Of a DNA stretch of 64,000 bases, positions 37,701 to 47,151 are shown piece by piece (the stretch's first letter is position 1; each line of letters starts with the position of its first letter). The position numbers and the translations under genes are program-made. This DNA comes from Shewanella aestuarii (GTDB taxonomy: Bacteria > Pseudomonadota > Gammaproteobacteria > Enterobacterales > Shewanellaceae). The notes under the pieces are model-generated. The model worked only from the letters and a program-made list of their open reading frames with translations, did no database searches and had not been told where the DNA came from. Location of the stretch: the NCBI RefSeq assembly GCF_011765625.1, contig NZ_CP050313.1:3096501-3160500 (forward strand), read 5' to 3'.

Positions 37701-37703
37701 TCA

Positions 37704-39566
37704 TTACACTTTGAACACACTCACCGCTTCATGCAGTGCTGCCGCACGAATACTTAACTCTTCAGATGACGCCGCATTTTCTTCAGATGCTTGTGCCGTT
37801 TCATCAGCAATATCACGAATCACAACAATATTTTTACCGACCTCAGCAGCAACCATACTTTGCTCTTCAATCGCTGCAGCTATTTGTGTACTCATGTCCA
37901 TAATATTGATCACATCATTGTTGATCTGACTTAACAAGGTGCCTGCTGTTGCAGCTTGCTCAGCACTTTCCCCCCCTTGACGCTGACAAGTATCCATTAA
38001 TTGCACAATAGAATGAGTTCTTGACTGTAGTGTATTGATAATACTAGATATTTCCTCAGTAGATTCTTGAGTTCGCATCGCTAAACTTCTTACTTCATCA
38101 GCAACAACCGCAAAGCCTCTTCCTTGCTCGCCAGCCCTTGCAGCCTCGATTGCCGCATTAAGCGCGAGTAAGTTAGTTTGCTCAGCAATACCACGGATCA
38201 CATCAAGTACCCGACCAATAGTGATACTATCGGCTTCCAGTTGCGTGATCACTTGCGAGGAATCATTTAACTGGCTTGCTAGCTGCTCAATTTTAGCAAT
38301 CGTTTGCTCCACACCCACTTGACCACTTTGAGCATTGTCATGGGTTTGACTGGCTTTTAATGCAGCAAGCTCAGTATTTTTAGCTATTTCATCAATGGTT
38401 GAGCCCATTTGTGTGATTGCTGTCGCCACCATGTCCGTTTCATTTAACTGCCGTAACACACCTTCAGAAGCCGTAGATGCATTTTTTGATAACTCATGAC
38501 ATGAGTGATTCATCGCCTCTACCGCCTCATTAACTTGCTCAATCAAGTGATGAAACGCTTGAACCATACTGTTGAAATGCACAGCAATACGGGATAGCTC
38601 ATCATCTCCAGATTCATCACAGCGTAATGACAAATTTTTAGTTTGCTCTATTCTGGAAATCACCTGAGTAATTCTTTCAACCGGTACAATAATGCTTCGT
38701 ATAATTATGAAGGTAATAGCAATCAAAAAAGCAGTGATAATCAGCGACACCGCCACACCAAGATAAATCGCATTTTGCTCTGCCTGAGCAATTTCGGCAA
38801 AAGTTTGCTCATGCAATGCCTTAACATCTTGCTCGGTTTGATGAATAACATCTCGAAGTTCAAGCATTTTCCCATCATTGACAGACAAGCCAAATTCGCG
38901 CTCTTTACTGACCAGTCTGAGGAAATCATTTTGGTAACGCTCGATGTTATTTAAGAGTTCAGTTTTAATGTTATAAGCTAAATTTGAATTAGTTAACGAT
39001 TGTTTGAATAGATTAATATTGTCTTGAAAAGTATCTACATACTTTGTATCACGGCGCAGCATAAAGTCTTTTTCATTACGACGTAATTGCAACATGATAA
39101 TGGTTAATGTGCTATCACTATTGGATGAAAGTAATTGCTCTACACTATGCACTGCATCACGCAAGGTGCCGTAAAGACCTGATTTGGGCGTTAAGCCAAT
39201 TTCTTTCTGTAACACCACGATCTCAGCAAAGGTTTTGCCATACAGATCAATGCTGGCACGTAAACGATTAAGCGCTTGAGTCGAAATATTTCTTTCTTCG
39301 AGTAAGCTACCTAATGCTTGAAACAGCACATTTAAATCAGCAAAATTCTGTTTGTGTTTGTCGATGTAACTCAAATCGAGTCGAGTTAAAAAATCCTTTT
39401 CTTCTCTGCGTAGCTGTAATATTTCTTTTTCAACTTCAACAACATTATTACTGGCATGGGAAAGTTTTTCAAAAACACTCGCGGAGTATCGTTGCAATCC
39501 AAACATGGATAATAGTGCCAAAATAGAAACTGCAGCACTTAACATGAGCTTTGAGCGGATCAGCAT
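37704..39566 (-). CDS. Methyl-accepting chemotaxis protein with HBM-type sensor
   Basis: A 620-residue chemoreceptor: transmembrane helix 1 (about residues 5-24), a helical periplasmic sensor of about 240 residues with two repeated segments (LRREEKDFLTRLDLSYIDKH and LRRNEKDFMLRRDTKYVDTF) typical of the HBM double four-helix module, transmembrane helix 2 (about 270-292), HAMP, and the signalling hairpin NLLALNAAIEAARAGEQGRG. HBM sensors bind organic acids in Pseudomonas McpS; the ligand here is unknown. The ATG at 39566 has AGAAGG upstream; a TTG ten codons earlier is less likely. Confidence 0.92.
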   Translation of the reverse strand: MLIRSKLMLSAAVSILALLSMFGLQRYSASVFEKLSHASNNVVEVEKEILQLRREEKDFLTRLDLSYIDKHKQNFADLNVLFQALGSLLEERNISTQALNRLRASIDLYGKTFAEIVVLQKEIGLTPKSGLYGTLRDAVHSVEQLLSSNSDSTLTIIMLQLRRNEKDFMLRRDTKYVDTFQDNINLFKQSLTNSNLAYNIKTELLNNIERYQNDFLRLVSKEREFGLSVNDGKMLELRDVIHQTEQDVKALHEQTFAEIAQAEQNAIYLGVAVSLIITAFLIAITFIIIRSIIVPVERITQVISRIEQTKNLSLRCDESGDDELSRIAVHFNSMVQAFHHLIEQVNEAVEAMNHSCHELSKNASTASEGVLRQLNETDMVATAITQMGSTIDEIAKNTELAALKASQTHDNAQSGQVGVEQTIAKIEQLASQLNDSSQVITQLEADSITIGRVLDVIRGIAEQTNLLALNAAIEAARAGEQGRGFAVVADEVRSLAMRTQESTEEISSIINTLQSRTHSIVQLMDTCQRQGGESAEQAATAGTLLSQINNDVINIMDMSTQIAAAIEEQSMVAAEVGKNIVVIRDIADETAQASEENAASSEELSIRAAALHEAVSVFKV

Positions 39567-39802
39567 TTTAATGCCCTTCTTTTTTATCTTCTTCAATATG
39601 TATAGTTGCTATATGTCATTACTGCTAACTTAATGGATAAAAGTCAATAAAAAAATAACAACTGAACTCATTAAAATTAATAGCTTAATACTGACTAAAA
39701 ACACCAAATGTTAATTTTTTAAATATAAAAGTAAACCTTTTATGTACTTGCTACTGTCAAACTATTAGTTATCTACTCATTTCACGTTAAACAGGAAGTA
39801 TT

Positions 39803-40375
39803 GTGACCGAGCAAAACCAAATGCCGCATTCGACAATCGATCATTTTCAGTCTCAACTGGCTAACGATAATGAGTTGGTGGCATTAGCTAGTCAAGGTGA
39901 TCAGCAAGCATTTAAAGCGCTTTATCAGCGTCATCATTGTCGGGTGTATGCCATTTGCTTGCGTCTTTGTCATAGCGTCAGTCAAGCGGAAGAAATTACC
40001 CAAAACTGTTTTGTGCGTTTATGGCAAAAGTTGCCGCTGTTTAAAGGTGAAAGCTTATTTACCACTTGGTTGCATCGGCTTTGTGTACGACAAGCCATTA
40101 ATGACATGAAAGCGCAACAAACATTTTGGCAACGATTTATTCCCCACCAAGATGTTGACGAAAATCATCAAGCGTTAATCATGCCTGCACAGGAATGCCA
40201 TCAACTTGATAAGTTACTCGCTCGCTTGCCGCAACGCACTCGAATCGTATTTGTTCTTTGCGCAATAGAAGGTTACCAACATGATGAAATTGCAAAGTTA
40301 TTAAATATCGCTGTCGGCACCAGTAAGGCCCAATATCACCGAGCTAAGCAATTATTACAGGAGATGATGAAATGA
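39803..40375 (+). CDS. ECF-type RNA polymerase sigma factor
   Basis: A 190-residue sigma-70 family factor with region 2 (FKALYQRHHCRVYAICLRLC, EEITQNCFVRLWQKL, FTTWLHRLCVRQAIND) and region 4 (LDKLLARLPQRTRIVFVLCAIEGYQHDEIAKLLNIAVGTSKAQYHRA). The start is GTG 39803 with AGGAAG upstream. Its stop overlaps the next ATG (ATGA), so it is coupled to a membrane protein that is the likely anti-sigma factor. Confidence 0.92.
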   Translation: MTEQNQMPHSTIDHFQSQLANDNELVALASQGDQQAFKALYQRHHCRVYAICLRLCHSVSQAEEITQNCFVRLWQKLPLFKGESLFTTWLHRLCVRQAINDMKAQQTFWQRFIPHQDVDENHQALIMPAQECHQLDKLLARLPQRTRIVFVLCAIEGYQHDEIAKLLNIAVGTSKAQYHRAKQLLQEMMK

Positions 40376-41040
40376 AGCAGTCTCATCAACAAAATATCAA
40401 TCTCGACGCATTAGTGAATGATTTACCAAAAGAAATAAAACCCGAAAACGATTTGTGGCTAGGTATAGAAAAGCAACTCACGCCTCAGCAAGGTGAAAAT
40501 AGAACAACAACCTCGTCTAAATGGCGCACGGTTGCCATTGCCGCAAGTCTGATGCTTGTCAGCCTGATAGGTTTACAGCAATGGTTTTATTTCAACCATG
40601 ATGACCGTCAACTCGCCAAGGTTAACGATAGAACAAACATGGCTAATGATGCCTTCATTCAAGAAGATGATATTAAAAGTTACGCGCAAGATATCGCGCC
40701 ACTTAATGCGTTAATTCAACAAATTGCTGCTAATCATCAAGCCCAAATTGACGCCTTAATCACCTCGCAACAAACGCAAGGGTTTGCGACCGTAAACTAT
40801 CAACAGGCCATTGAAACTATGACTACGGAACAGCAGCAATCGAAAATTGAAAAAAGTCTATTTGATCTTAGACAAGCAGCAGACTCAACCCAGCAAATAC
40901 TATTAAAAGAGCCAAACAATCAACAGATTTGGCAACTTTGGATTTGGATTTTAAAGCAAGAATTAGCACTCATAAAGCAACTGCCTTTGCTGCCAATTTA
41001 TCAGGCGCAAGATCAGCCATTACTCAATCAACACATATAA
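40372..41040 (+). CDS. Putative anti-sigma factor, single-pass membrane protein
   Basis: A 222-residue protein with an N-terminal cytoplasmic segment of about 55 residues, one transmembrane helix (VAIAASLMLVSLIGLQQWFYF) and a polar, Gln-rich periplasmic domain of about 140 residues. No zinc-binding HXXXCXXC motif is present. The role is inferred from the overlapping sigma gene and the topology rather than from a recognised domain. Confidence 0.7.
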   Translation: MKQSHQQNINLDALVNDLPKEIKPENDLWLGIEKQLTPQQGENRTTTSSKWRTVAIAASLMLVSLIGLQQWFYFNHDDRQLAKVNDRTNMANDAFIQEDDIKSYAQDIAPLNALIQQIAANHQAQIDALITSQQTQGFATVNYQQAIETMTTEQQQSKIEKSLFDLRQAADSTQQILLKEPNNQQIWQLWIWILKQELALIKQLPLLPIYQAQDQPLLNQHI

Positions 41041-41092
41041 CTAGGTCATCAAACATCACCTAACCACATAAATGTGAATATAAGGAATTAAC

Positions 41093-42052
41093 ATGAAATC
41101 GTCACTAAAATCAGTAATCCATTTTGTCATATTGAGCTCAACGGCCACACTTAGCTTATCAGCTTTAGCGGGTGATGCGGTTAATCAGCAGTTAAGTGTG
41201 ACAGAAAACCCATCGGTAAAAGTCAAAGTTCAACGAGGTCAATTACAGTTCATTGCATGGGATCAAGCTAGTATTAAAGTTGAAGGCAACTTAGATGATT
41301 TATCTCAAGGTTTAACTCTTGAACAACAAGGCAATCACTTTGTCATCGAAGACAAAATGCCCCGTAATTATAATGGCAACAATAAACAAGGCTCTAACCT
41401 TACAATCTATTTACCCGCCAAAATCATGTTAGACAATGAGGGCGTATCGACGGATGTCAGTATTGCCAACTTTACGGGGGAGATAAAAATCGCACAAGTT
41501 AGTGGCAATCTCAGCCTTAATCATCTTTCAGGCGACATTCAAGCCAACACGGTTTCGGGTGACATCACCAGTAAGAATCTATCGGGTAAGCTAACGTTTG
41601 AAAGCGTATCGGGCGATATTGATGATCAACAAAGTGAAGGGCAAAGCACCTTGCGCATGGTCAGTGGTGATATTGACATTCAAGCAGGCCAATATAGTCA
41701 AGTTAGCATAGAGCAAGTATCTGGCGAGATTAAAGCTGAGCTAATGACAATCGAAGAATTAAAATTAACAGCAATCAGTGGTGACACAGAACTAATGGTT
41801 GCTCACTCGCTAAAAGACGCGACCTTAGAATCAATTAGTGGTAACTTAGCAATAACCTTTATGACCATGCCAGATGCACAGTTCAACATTGATGGTGGTC
41901 CAGGCGGAAAAATACGCAATAATTTAACCCAAGACAAACCCCTAAAGCCTAAGTATTCTCCTGGTGCATCCTTGACGTTTGCCACTCAAGCGGGTCATGG
42001 TCGGATTAATATCAACACCATCAGCGGCACGATTGAGCTTGCTAGCAAATAA
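41093..42052 (+). CDS. DUF4097-type exported beta-repeat protein
   Basis: A 319-residue protein with a signal peptide (ending near SALAGDA) and a long parallel-beta-type region in which a short motif of the form VSGDI or ISGNL recurs about every 19-20 residues (for example QVSGNLSLNHLSGDI, TVSGDITSKNLSGKL). This is the DUF4097 putative adhesin pattern often found in ECF sigma/anti-sigma operons. It lies 52 bp after the anti-sigma gene. The function of the family is unknown; a cell-envelope stress role is a guess. Confidence 0.8.
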   Translation: MKSSLKSVIHFVILSSTATLSLSALAGDAVNQQLSVTENPSVKVKVQRGQLQFIAWDQASIKVEGNLDDLSQGLTLEQQGNHFVIEDKMPRNYNGNNKQGSNLTIYLPAKIMLDNEGVSTDVSIANFTGEIKIAQVSGNLSLNHLSGDIQANTVSGDITSKNLSGKLTFESVSGDIDDQQSEGQSTLRMVSGDIDIQAGQYSQVSIEQVSGEIKAELMTIEELKLTAISGDTELMVAHSLKDATLESISGNLAITFMTMPDAQFNIDGGPGGKIRNNLTQDKPLKPKYSPGASLTFATQAGHGRININTISGTIELASK

Positions 42053-42230
42053 CTGACTAATTAATCGCAACATTTAGTTCTGTGAAACATAGAGATAAAC
42101 AAAGCTGCTGGCAGGAAATTATGTAAGTGACGCGTAAACATCGGCATTGATAAGCCTAAAGTTGCCATTAATACAGGATGTTGGAATACAAACAAGCAAG
42201 TATTTTGGCGCCAATAAAATTGCAGGCACA

Positions 42231-42257
42231 AAAAAGCCTTCACAGATGAAGGCTTTT
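42231..42257 (-). terminator. Terminator of the small cytochrome gene
   Basis: On the minus strand AAAAGCCTTCA and TGAAGGCTTTT (42232-42242 with 42247-42257) form an 11-bp stem with a 4-base loop, followed by T residues, 38 bp after the cytochrome stop. Confidence 0.85.
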
Positions 42258-42294
42258 AATTACTGACTTAGCAGTGAAAAGTCCTATAAAGGAA

Positions 42295-42528
42295 TTACTT
42301 TTCCATTTGGTGACAATCAGTACACTCAGTAATGGTTAGCTCTGGAGTGTGCATCTCCATATCGATTTCATGTGCATCACCAATAGCGTGACAATCAGCA
42401 CACATAGCTAAAGTTGCACCGTCTTCAACGTGTTGTGCCACTGGGATCTCTTCGTGACATTCAACACAGTCAACAGCAACTGCTGAACCAGCAAAAAATA
42501 GTGCTGCAAGTAAAATTGGATATTTCAT
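42295..42528 (-). CDS. Small periplasmic triheme c-type cytochrome
   Basis: A 77-residue precursor with a signal peptide (cleavage near AVA) and three CXXCH heme sites: CVECH, CADCH and CTDCH. Three further His residues (QHV, AHEI, MHTP) are enough to give each heme a second axial ligand. The spacing resembles the heme domain of Shewanella fumarate-reductase flavocytochromes and small tetraheme cytochromes, but only three sites are present. It should carry electrons in the periplasm. It is monocistronic. Confidence 0.9.
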   Translation of the reverse strand: MKYPILLAALFFAGSAVAVDCVECHEEIPVAQHVEDGATLAMCADCHAIGDAHEIDMEMHTPELTITECTDCHQMEK

Positions 42529-42777
42529 AAGTAAACTCCTAAGTCATCGAGGTGTTGTGACATATTTTGCGGTCATCACTCTATGTCAAACACTGGTTTA
42601 GTTGTATTAACAACTATTTTGGCTCACATTTCAAAAATAAAGTACAAAATCGCTAACGACATCAAATTATTGATTGTATTTTTATATAATACCAGTCTTT
42701 ATTAACAAAAAATAAACACGCAGTTCAAATTTTACCCACAAGTTTAGCAGAATCATACTCTCGACTTAAGCAACTGC

Positions 42778-43470
42778 TTAATCAATAGAATTTATTTCTT
42801 CATCCGTTAAAAATCGCCATTCACCTAATGCTAAATCGGCATCTAATTCAATTCCACCAATGCTTTCACGATGTAAGTTGACCACACGATTTCCAACCGC
42901 AGCGAACATACGCTTAACTTGATGATACTTGCCTTCACTAATAGTTAATCTGACCAAACAAGGGTTAACGATGTCAAGTATAGCGGGTTTTGTTAACCCC
43001 TCTTCATTACGAAGTGCAATACCCGCAGCAAATTCAGCAATCAATGCTTGCTCAACCGGCTCCGCAAGCTCCACCAAATAACGCTTTGCGCAATCTTTTT
43101 TAGGCGATGTGATTCTATGTGACCATTGACCATCACTGGTAATCAGCACTAACCCTGTAGTATCTGCATCTAATCGACCAGCAATATGCAAATTATCGAC
43201 TTTTTCGACGTTCAGCAAACTCAGCACTGATGGATACACTTCATCAATGGTTGAGCAAATGGTATCGATAGGTTTATGCAGCATAATATACCGCTCACCA
43301 ACAACACTGATAATCCGCCCTTCAAGGCGTACTACAGTTTTATCAGTTACCTTAAAGCCGGGGTCTTTTACGATAACACCGTCACAAGTTACATCACTTC
43401 TGTGCAACGCTTTTTTTGCGGTTGAGCGAGTAAGCTCGGTACTCTCACAAATAAATTTGTCTAAACGCAC
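42778..43470 (-). CDS. rsuA: 16S rRNA pseudouridine(516) synthase
   Basis: RsuA makes pseudouridine 516 in 16S rRNA. The 230-residue protein has an N-terminal S4 RNA-binding domain (MRLDKFICESTELTRSTAKKAL), the catalytic-Asp motif GRLDADTTGLVLITSDG, and the C-terminal EGKYHQVKRMFAAVGNRVVNLHRESIGG. Substrate specificity is assigned by overall resemblance to RsuA over RluB/E/F. The start is GTG at 43470. Confidence 0.88.
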   Translation of the reverse strand: MRLDKFICESTELTRSTAKKALHRSDVTCDGVIVKDPGFKVTDKTVVRLEGRIISVVGERYIMLHKPIDTICSTIDEVYPSVLSLLNVEKVDNLHIAGRLDADTTGLVLITSDGQWSHRITSPKKDCAKRYLVELAEPVEQALIAEFAAGIALRNEEGLTKPAILDIVNPCLVRLTISEGKYHQVKRMFAAVGNRVVNLHRESIGGIELDADLALGEWRFLTDEEINSID

Positions 43471-43761
43471 GCCATATACCTTTAATACTGCAATTTATTC
43501 ATATTATGCGGGCTTAACCTGTAAATAGAAATCATCGATGACAATTAATCTGCCCTTGTCACTCTTTAGTAACAGTTCGTCACAAAAAAAGCGCTCAAGA
43601 ACCTAGCGTGCAGCTTGTAAAAACAGGTGGCAACCCATTAACATAGCATTCACATAATAAAAGCTATTGATAAAGTCGTCGGCTTAAGTCATTGGCAATA
43701 AATAAAATGCACCTTCATTAGCCCCTGCAATGGGGCTTTAAATTAACGCAAGGGAAACAAC

Positions 43762-45855
43762 ATGAGAAAATTGGTTATTGGAGGACTTTGTGCCTCACTG
43801 ATTGCAGGCCTTACCGCATGCAACGATGGCACGAAAGCGACCACTGAAGCAGTTAAACCAGAAACAGCCAAAACCGCTACCGCGGCAGCCGTTGAAAAAG
43901 CCCTAACATCGGGCATTACCTTCGACAATATGGATAAGTCAGTTCGTCCACAAGATGACTTCTATCTTTACGTGAACGGCGGCTGGATGAACACAGCAGA
44001 AATCCCAGGCGATCGCACTAACATTGGCGCATTTTATGATTTACGTGAAAATGCCAAACAAGATGTTAAAGCCATTATTGAAGATTTAAGTGCATCAGAC
44101 ACCTTAACCGAAGGAACTGATGAGCAAAAAGTAGCAGATCTCTATCGTTCTTTCATGGACGTTGAAACCTTAAATAAATTGGGTGTTACGCCATTAAAAG
44201 CCACTTTTGATAAAATTGCTGCACTAAAAGACAAAAATGAATTAGTCACCTTTTTTGCTGAAAACCAAGTCAATGGCGGCGGGACACCATTAGCATTTTA
44301 CATCAATGTGGATGCCAAAGACTCAAGCCGTTACGCCACCCACATTTGGCAATACGGTTTAAGTCTGCCGGAAAAAGATTACTACTTTAACGATAGTGAG
44401 CGCTTTATAAATATCCGTAAAGCCTACCTTGAGCACATCGAAAAAATGTTCAATCTAGCCGGCCTAGAAAACGCTAAAGCCTCAGCAGCGTCTATTTTAG
44501 CCCTAGAAACCGCCATTGCAGAGAAGCATTGGGATGTAGTCGAAACTCGCGACAGCACTAAAACCTATAACAAATTTGAAGTATCTGAACTAGCGACTTT
44601 AGCACCAGACATCAATTGGACGGGCTACTTAGCAGCCTTAGGCGCAGACAAACAAGCGGATATCATTATTAACCAGCCAAGCTATATTCAAGGCTTCAAT
44701 GAAGTATTAAAAGCCAATGATTTAGACACTTGGAAAACCTACATGACTTGGCAAGCCCTCACTCATGCGGCAAGTAATTTATCTGAAGCATTAGATAATG
44801 AAAACTTTGATTTTTTTGCTAAAACCTTAAACGGTCAAGCAGAACAAGAGCCGCGTTGGAAGCGGGGTGTTAGCACGGTTAGCAGTACATTGGGCGAAGT
44901 GGTAGGTAAAGTGTACGTCAAACGTCACTTTGTGCCAGAAGCGAAAGACCGTATGGAACACCTAGTTGAAAACCTACGCAGTGCTTATGGCTCAAGTATC
45001 GATTCTTTAGATTGGATGAGTGAAGCTACCAAAGTGGCTGCAAAAGACAAATTAGCGAAATTCAATCCTAAGATTGGCTACCCAAACAAATGGGCAGATT
45101 ACAGCAAATTATCGATTAAAGCAGATGATTTAGTAGGTAACATCACCCGTGCAGCCATTGTTGAGCATAACCGAAATATCGCTAAGTTAGGACAACCTAT
45201 CGATAAAGATGAATGGCACATGACGCCACAAACCGTTAATGCCTACTACAACCCAACCATGAACGAAATCGTGTTCCCAGCAGCAATTTTACAACCGCCT
45301 TTCTTTAACCTTGAAGCCGATGACGCTGTTAACTACGGTGGTATTGGCGCGGTTATCGGCCATGAAATGGGCCACGGTTTTGATGACCAAGGCGCTAAAT
45401 TTGATGGTGAAGGTAACATGCGTGATTGGTGGACAGAAGCTGACTTAAAAGCATTTGAAAGCAAGGGTAAAGCTTTAATTGCTCAGTACAATGGTTATCA
45501 AGTATTTGATGATTTACACGTTAATGGTGAACTAACCTTAGGCGAAAACATTGGTGACTTGTCTGGCGTCACTATCGCTTATAAAGCTTACAAAATGTCA
45601 CTTAATGGCAAAGAAGCACCAGTTATTGATGGTTTAACCGGTGACGAACGCTTCTTTATGGGCTTTAGCCAAATTTGGCGAGTGAAAATGAAAGAAGAAG
45701 CATTGCGTAACCGTGTTGCAACCGATCCACATTCTCCTGGCCACTTCCGTGCGATAGGCGCATTATCAAATATGCCTGAGTTCTATAGCACTTATGACGT
45801 AAAAGAAGGCGATAAAATGTATATTGCCCCAGAAAACCGCGTAAAAATTTGGTAA
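43762..45855 (+). CDS. M13 family zinc metallopeptidase (lipoprotein)
   Basis: A 697-residue neprilysin-like peptidase. The N terminus is a lipoprotein signal with lipobox LTAC (Cys20). The catalytic zinc motif HEMGH lies near residue 534 in VIGHEMGHGFDDQG, and the third ligand is in GENIGDLSG (about residue 594). The NAYYNPTMNEIVFPAAILQPPFF block before it is the substrate-binding NAYY of the family. It is probably anchored in the outer or inner membrane facing the periplasm and degrades oligopeptides. Confidence 0.93.
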   Translation: MRKLVIGGLCASLIAGLTACNDGTKATTEAVKPETAKTATAAAVEKALTSGITFDNMDKSVRPQDDFYLYVNGGWMNTAEIPGDRTNIGAFYDLRENAKQDVKAIIEDLSASDTLTEGTDEQKVADLYRSFMDVETLNKLGVTPLKATFDKIAALKDKNELVTFFAENQVNGGGTPLAFYINVDAKDSSRYATHIWQYGLSLPEKDYYFNDSERFINIRKAYLEHIEKMFNLAGLENAKASAASILALETAIAEKHWDVVETRDSTKTYNKFEVSELATLAPDINWTGYLAALGADKQADIIINQPSYIQGFNEVLKANDLDTWKTYMTWQALTHAASNLSEALDNENFDFFAKTLNGQAEQEPRWKRGVSTVSSTLGEVVGKVYVKRHFVPEAKDRMEHLVENLRSAYGSSIDSLDWMSEATKVAAKDKLAKFNPKIGYPNKWADYSKLSIKADDLVGNITRAAIVEHNRNIAKLGQPIDKDEWHMTPQTVNAYYNPTMNEIVFPAAILQPPFFNLEADDAVNYGGIGAVIGHEMGHGFDDQGAKFDGEGNMRDWWTEADLKAFESKGKALIAQYNGYQVFDDLHVNGELTLGENIGDLSGVTIAYKAYKMSLNGKEAPVIDGLTGDERFFMGFSQIWRVKMKEEALRNRVATDPHSPGHFRAIGALSNMPEFYSTYDVKEGDKMYIAPENRVKIW

Positions 45856-45878
45856 TAAAATAAGCCAAAATCCTCTTC

Positions 45879-45907
45879 AAGGGCGCCTAACACGGCGTCC
45901 TTTTTTA
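45879..45907 (+). terminator. Terminator after the M13 peptidase
   Basis: AAGGGCGCC and GGCGTCCTT form a stem with one G-T pair over a short loop, followed by TTTTTT, 23 bp after the stop codon. Confidence 0.8.
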
Positions 45908-45984
45908 TCCTGCTATTCACGATAATTCTGCTATAATCCCGCCAAATATCGCACCACCTATGATGGCGTTCAAAGGATAAACAC

Positions 45985-46386
45985 ATGCAAGAAATTATCG
46001 ATCAACTTCAAGAACTCAGCGAAACCGTTCCGGTTCCTTTAGAGTTGCCAACTTTTGAGCAACTCGTCGAAGTTGAAGAGCAAATTTTAATTGGCATCCC
46101 TGCCGATTTAAAAGAGTTTTTATTGCATGCCAGCGATGTGATTTACGGTAGTTTTGAGCCTGTTACCGCAGCCGATCCTTATACTCACACATTTTTACCT
46201 GAAGTGGCCAGTTATGCTTGGTCAATAGGCTTACCTAGAGAACAAATTCCAATTTGCCAAGTAGGTGATAGCTTTTACTGCATTGATGAAAACGGCCAAG
46301 TGCAGTTTTGGGAAGACGGTGACTTCAATGGTGAAATGTGGGAATCATTTTGGGATTGGGTTGAAGACGTTTGGCTTGCACAATAA
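45985..46386 (+). CDS. SMI1/KNR4 (SUKH) family protein
   Basis: A 133-residue acidic protein with the SUKH fold pattern: ELPTFEQLVEVEEQILIGIPADLKEFLL near the N terminus and a Trp-rich C terminus (VQFWEDGD, ESFWDWVEDVW). SUKH proteins often act as immunity proteins beside polymorphic toxins, but no toxin gene is nearby. It is followed 24 bp later by a DUF4447-like gene in the same direction, so the two probably form an operon. Confidence 0.8.
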   Translation: MQEIIDQLQELSETVPVPLELPTFEQLVEVEEQILIGIPADLKEFLLHASDVIYGSFEPVTAADPYTHTFLPEVASYAWSIGLPREQIPICQVGDSFYCIDENGQVQFWEDGDFNGEMWESFWDWVEDVWLAQ

Positions 46387-46410
46387 ATTTATCTCTATTT
46401 AGGAAAAACC

Positions 46411-46911
46411 ATGTCTAAAGATACTGGCTTAAATGCCATTGAAATGCAGTGTTTACGCCTGTCATTTGGATTAACCACTGAACAAGTGGCCTTGTTAACC
46501 AAAACCACTCATGAAGCCGTAATAGCATGGGAAGCCGCAGAGGCAGAAGCACCTGTACCTGCACAGAAAAAACTATTAGAAATTGATGACATCATTGAAA
46601 TGCAAGTACTCAATACCACTGACGGTATTGAAGCGCTTTTCAAAAAAGAACCTAAGCGTCGTTTAGCCTTTGTGGTTTATCCCACTCAAGCGTTATATAC
46701 CCAATATAACCCTGAGTTTTTAAGCTCTTTGCCATTAACTGAGCTATATAACACAGCGGCATGGCGCATCAAAAAAGAGTGTAAATTGGTATTAGAGGTC
46801 GATGTCAGTTTAATCCCATTAGATGCAGAAGCTTACAAAGCTTATCGTGCCGATAACGGCATGAGCGAAAGCCGTGAAAGCCGCGCCAAATGGGCTGCAA
46901 CTCAACTGTAA
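46411..46911 (+). CDS. DUF4447-like protein
   Basis: A 166-residue protein. The N-terminal 60 residues look like a helix-turn-helix ([33 protein letters not shown]), and the remainder is a mixed domain ([20 protein letters not shown]) that I associate with DUF4447, known mainly from Shewanella and relatives. This family name is from memory and would need a profile search. It is co-oriented with the SUKH gene and ends before a clear terminator. Confidence 0.65.
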   Translation: MSKDTGLNAIEMQCLRLSFGLTTEQVALLTKTTHEAVIAWEAAEAEAPVPAQKKLLEIDDIIEMQVLNTTDGIEALFKKEPKRRLAFVVYPTQALYTQYNPEFLSSLPLTELYNTAAWRIKKECKLVLEVDVSLIPLDAEAYKAYRADNGMSESRESRAKWAATQL

Positions 46912-47066
46912 GGCTGTTAACGCTAATGTAGCATGACCAGTAACCGTATTTTTTATATATCAATCACAATAGATAAGTGGACTGAAATAGCGTAGAAAAA
47001 ACGCTGTTATTAGGAATTTTCACAAGCTAGCATGAGCAGTTATTTATTACGATTGGGATTAAATTT

Positions 47067-47105
47067 AAAAGGGTCGAAGACTAAACGTCAGCGACCCTTT
47101 TGTTT
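47067..47105 (+). terminator. Terminator after the SUKH/DUF4447 pair
   Basis: AAAAGGGTCG (47067-47076) pairs with CGACCCTTTT (47092-47101) and is followed by TGTTTATT; a shorter inner stem (GAC...GTC) fills the loop. Confidence 0.8.
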
Positions 47106-47151
47106 ATTCAAACAACCAGACTCTCTTCAATAAACCCGCTAGGCTTTGACA

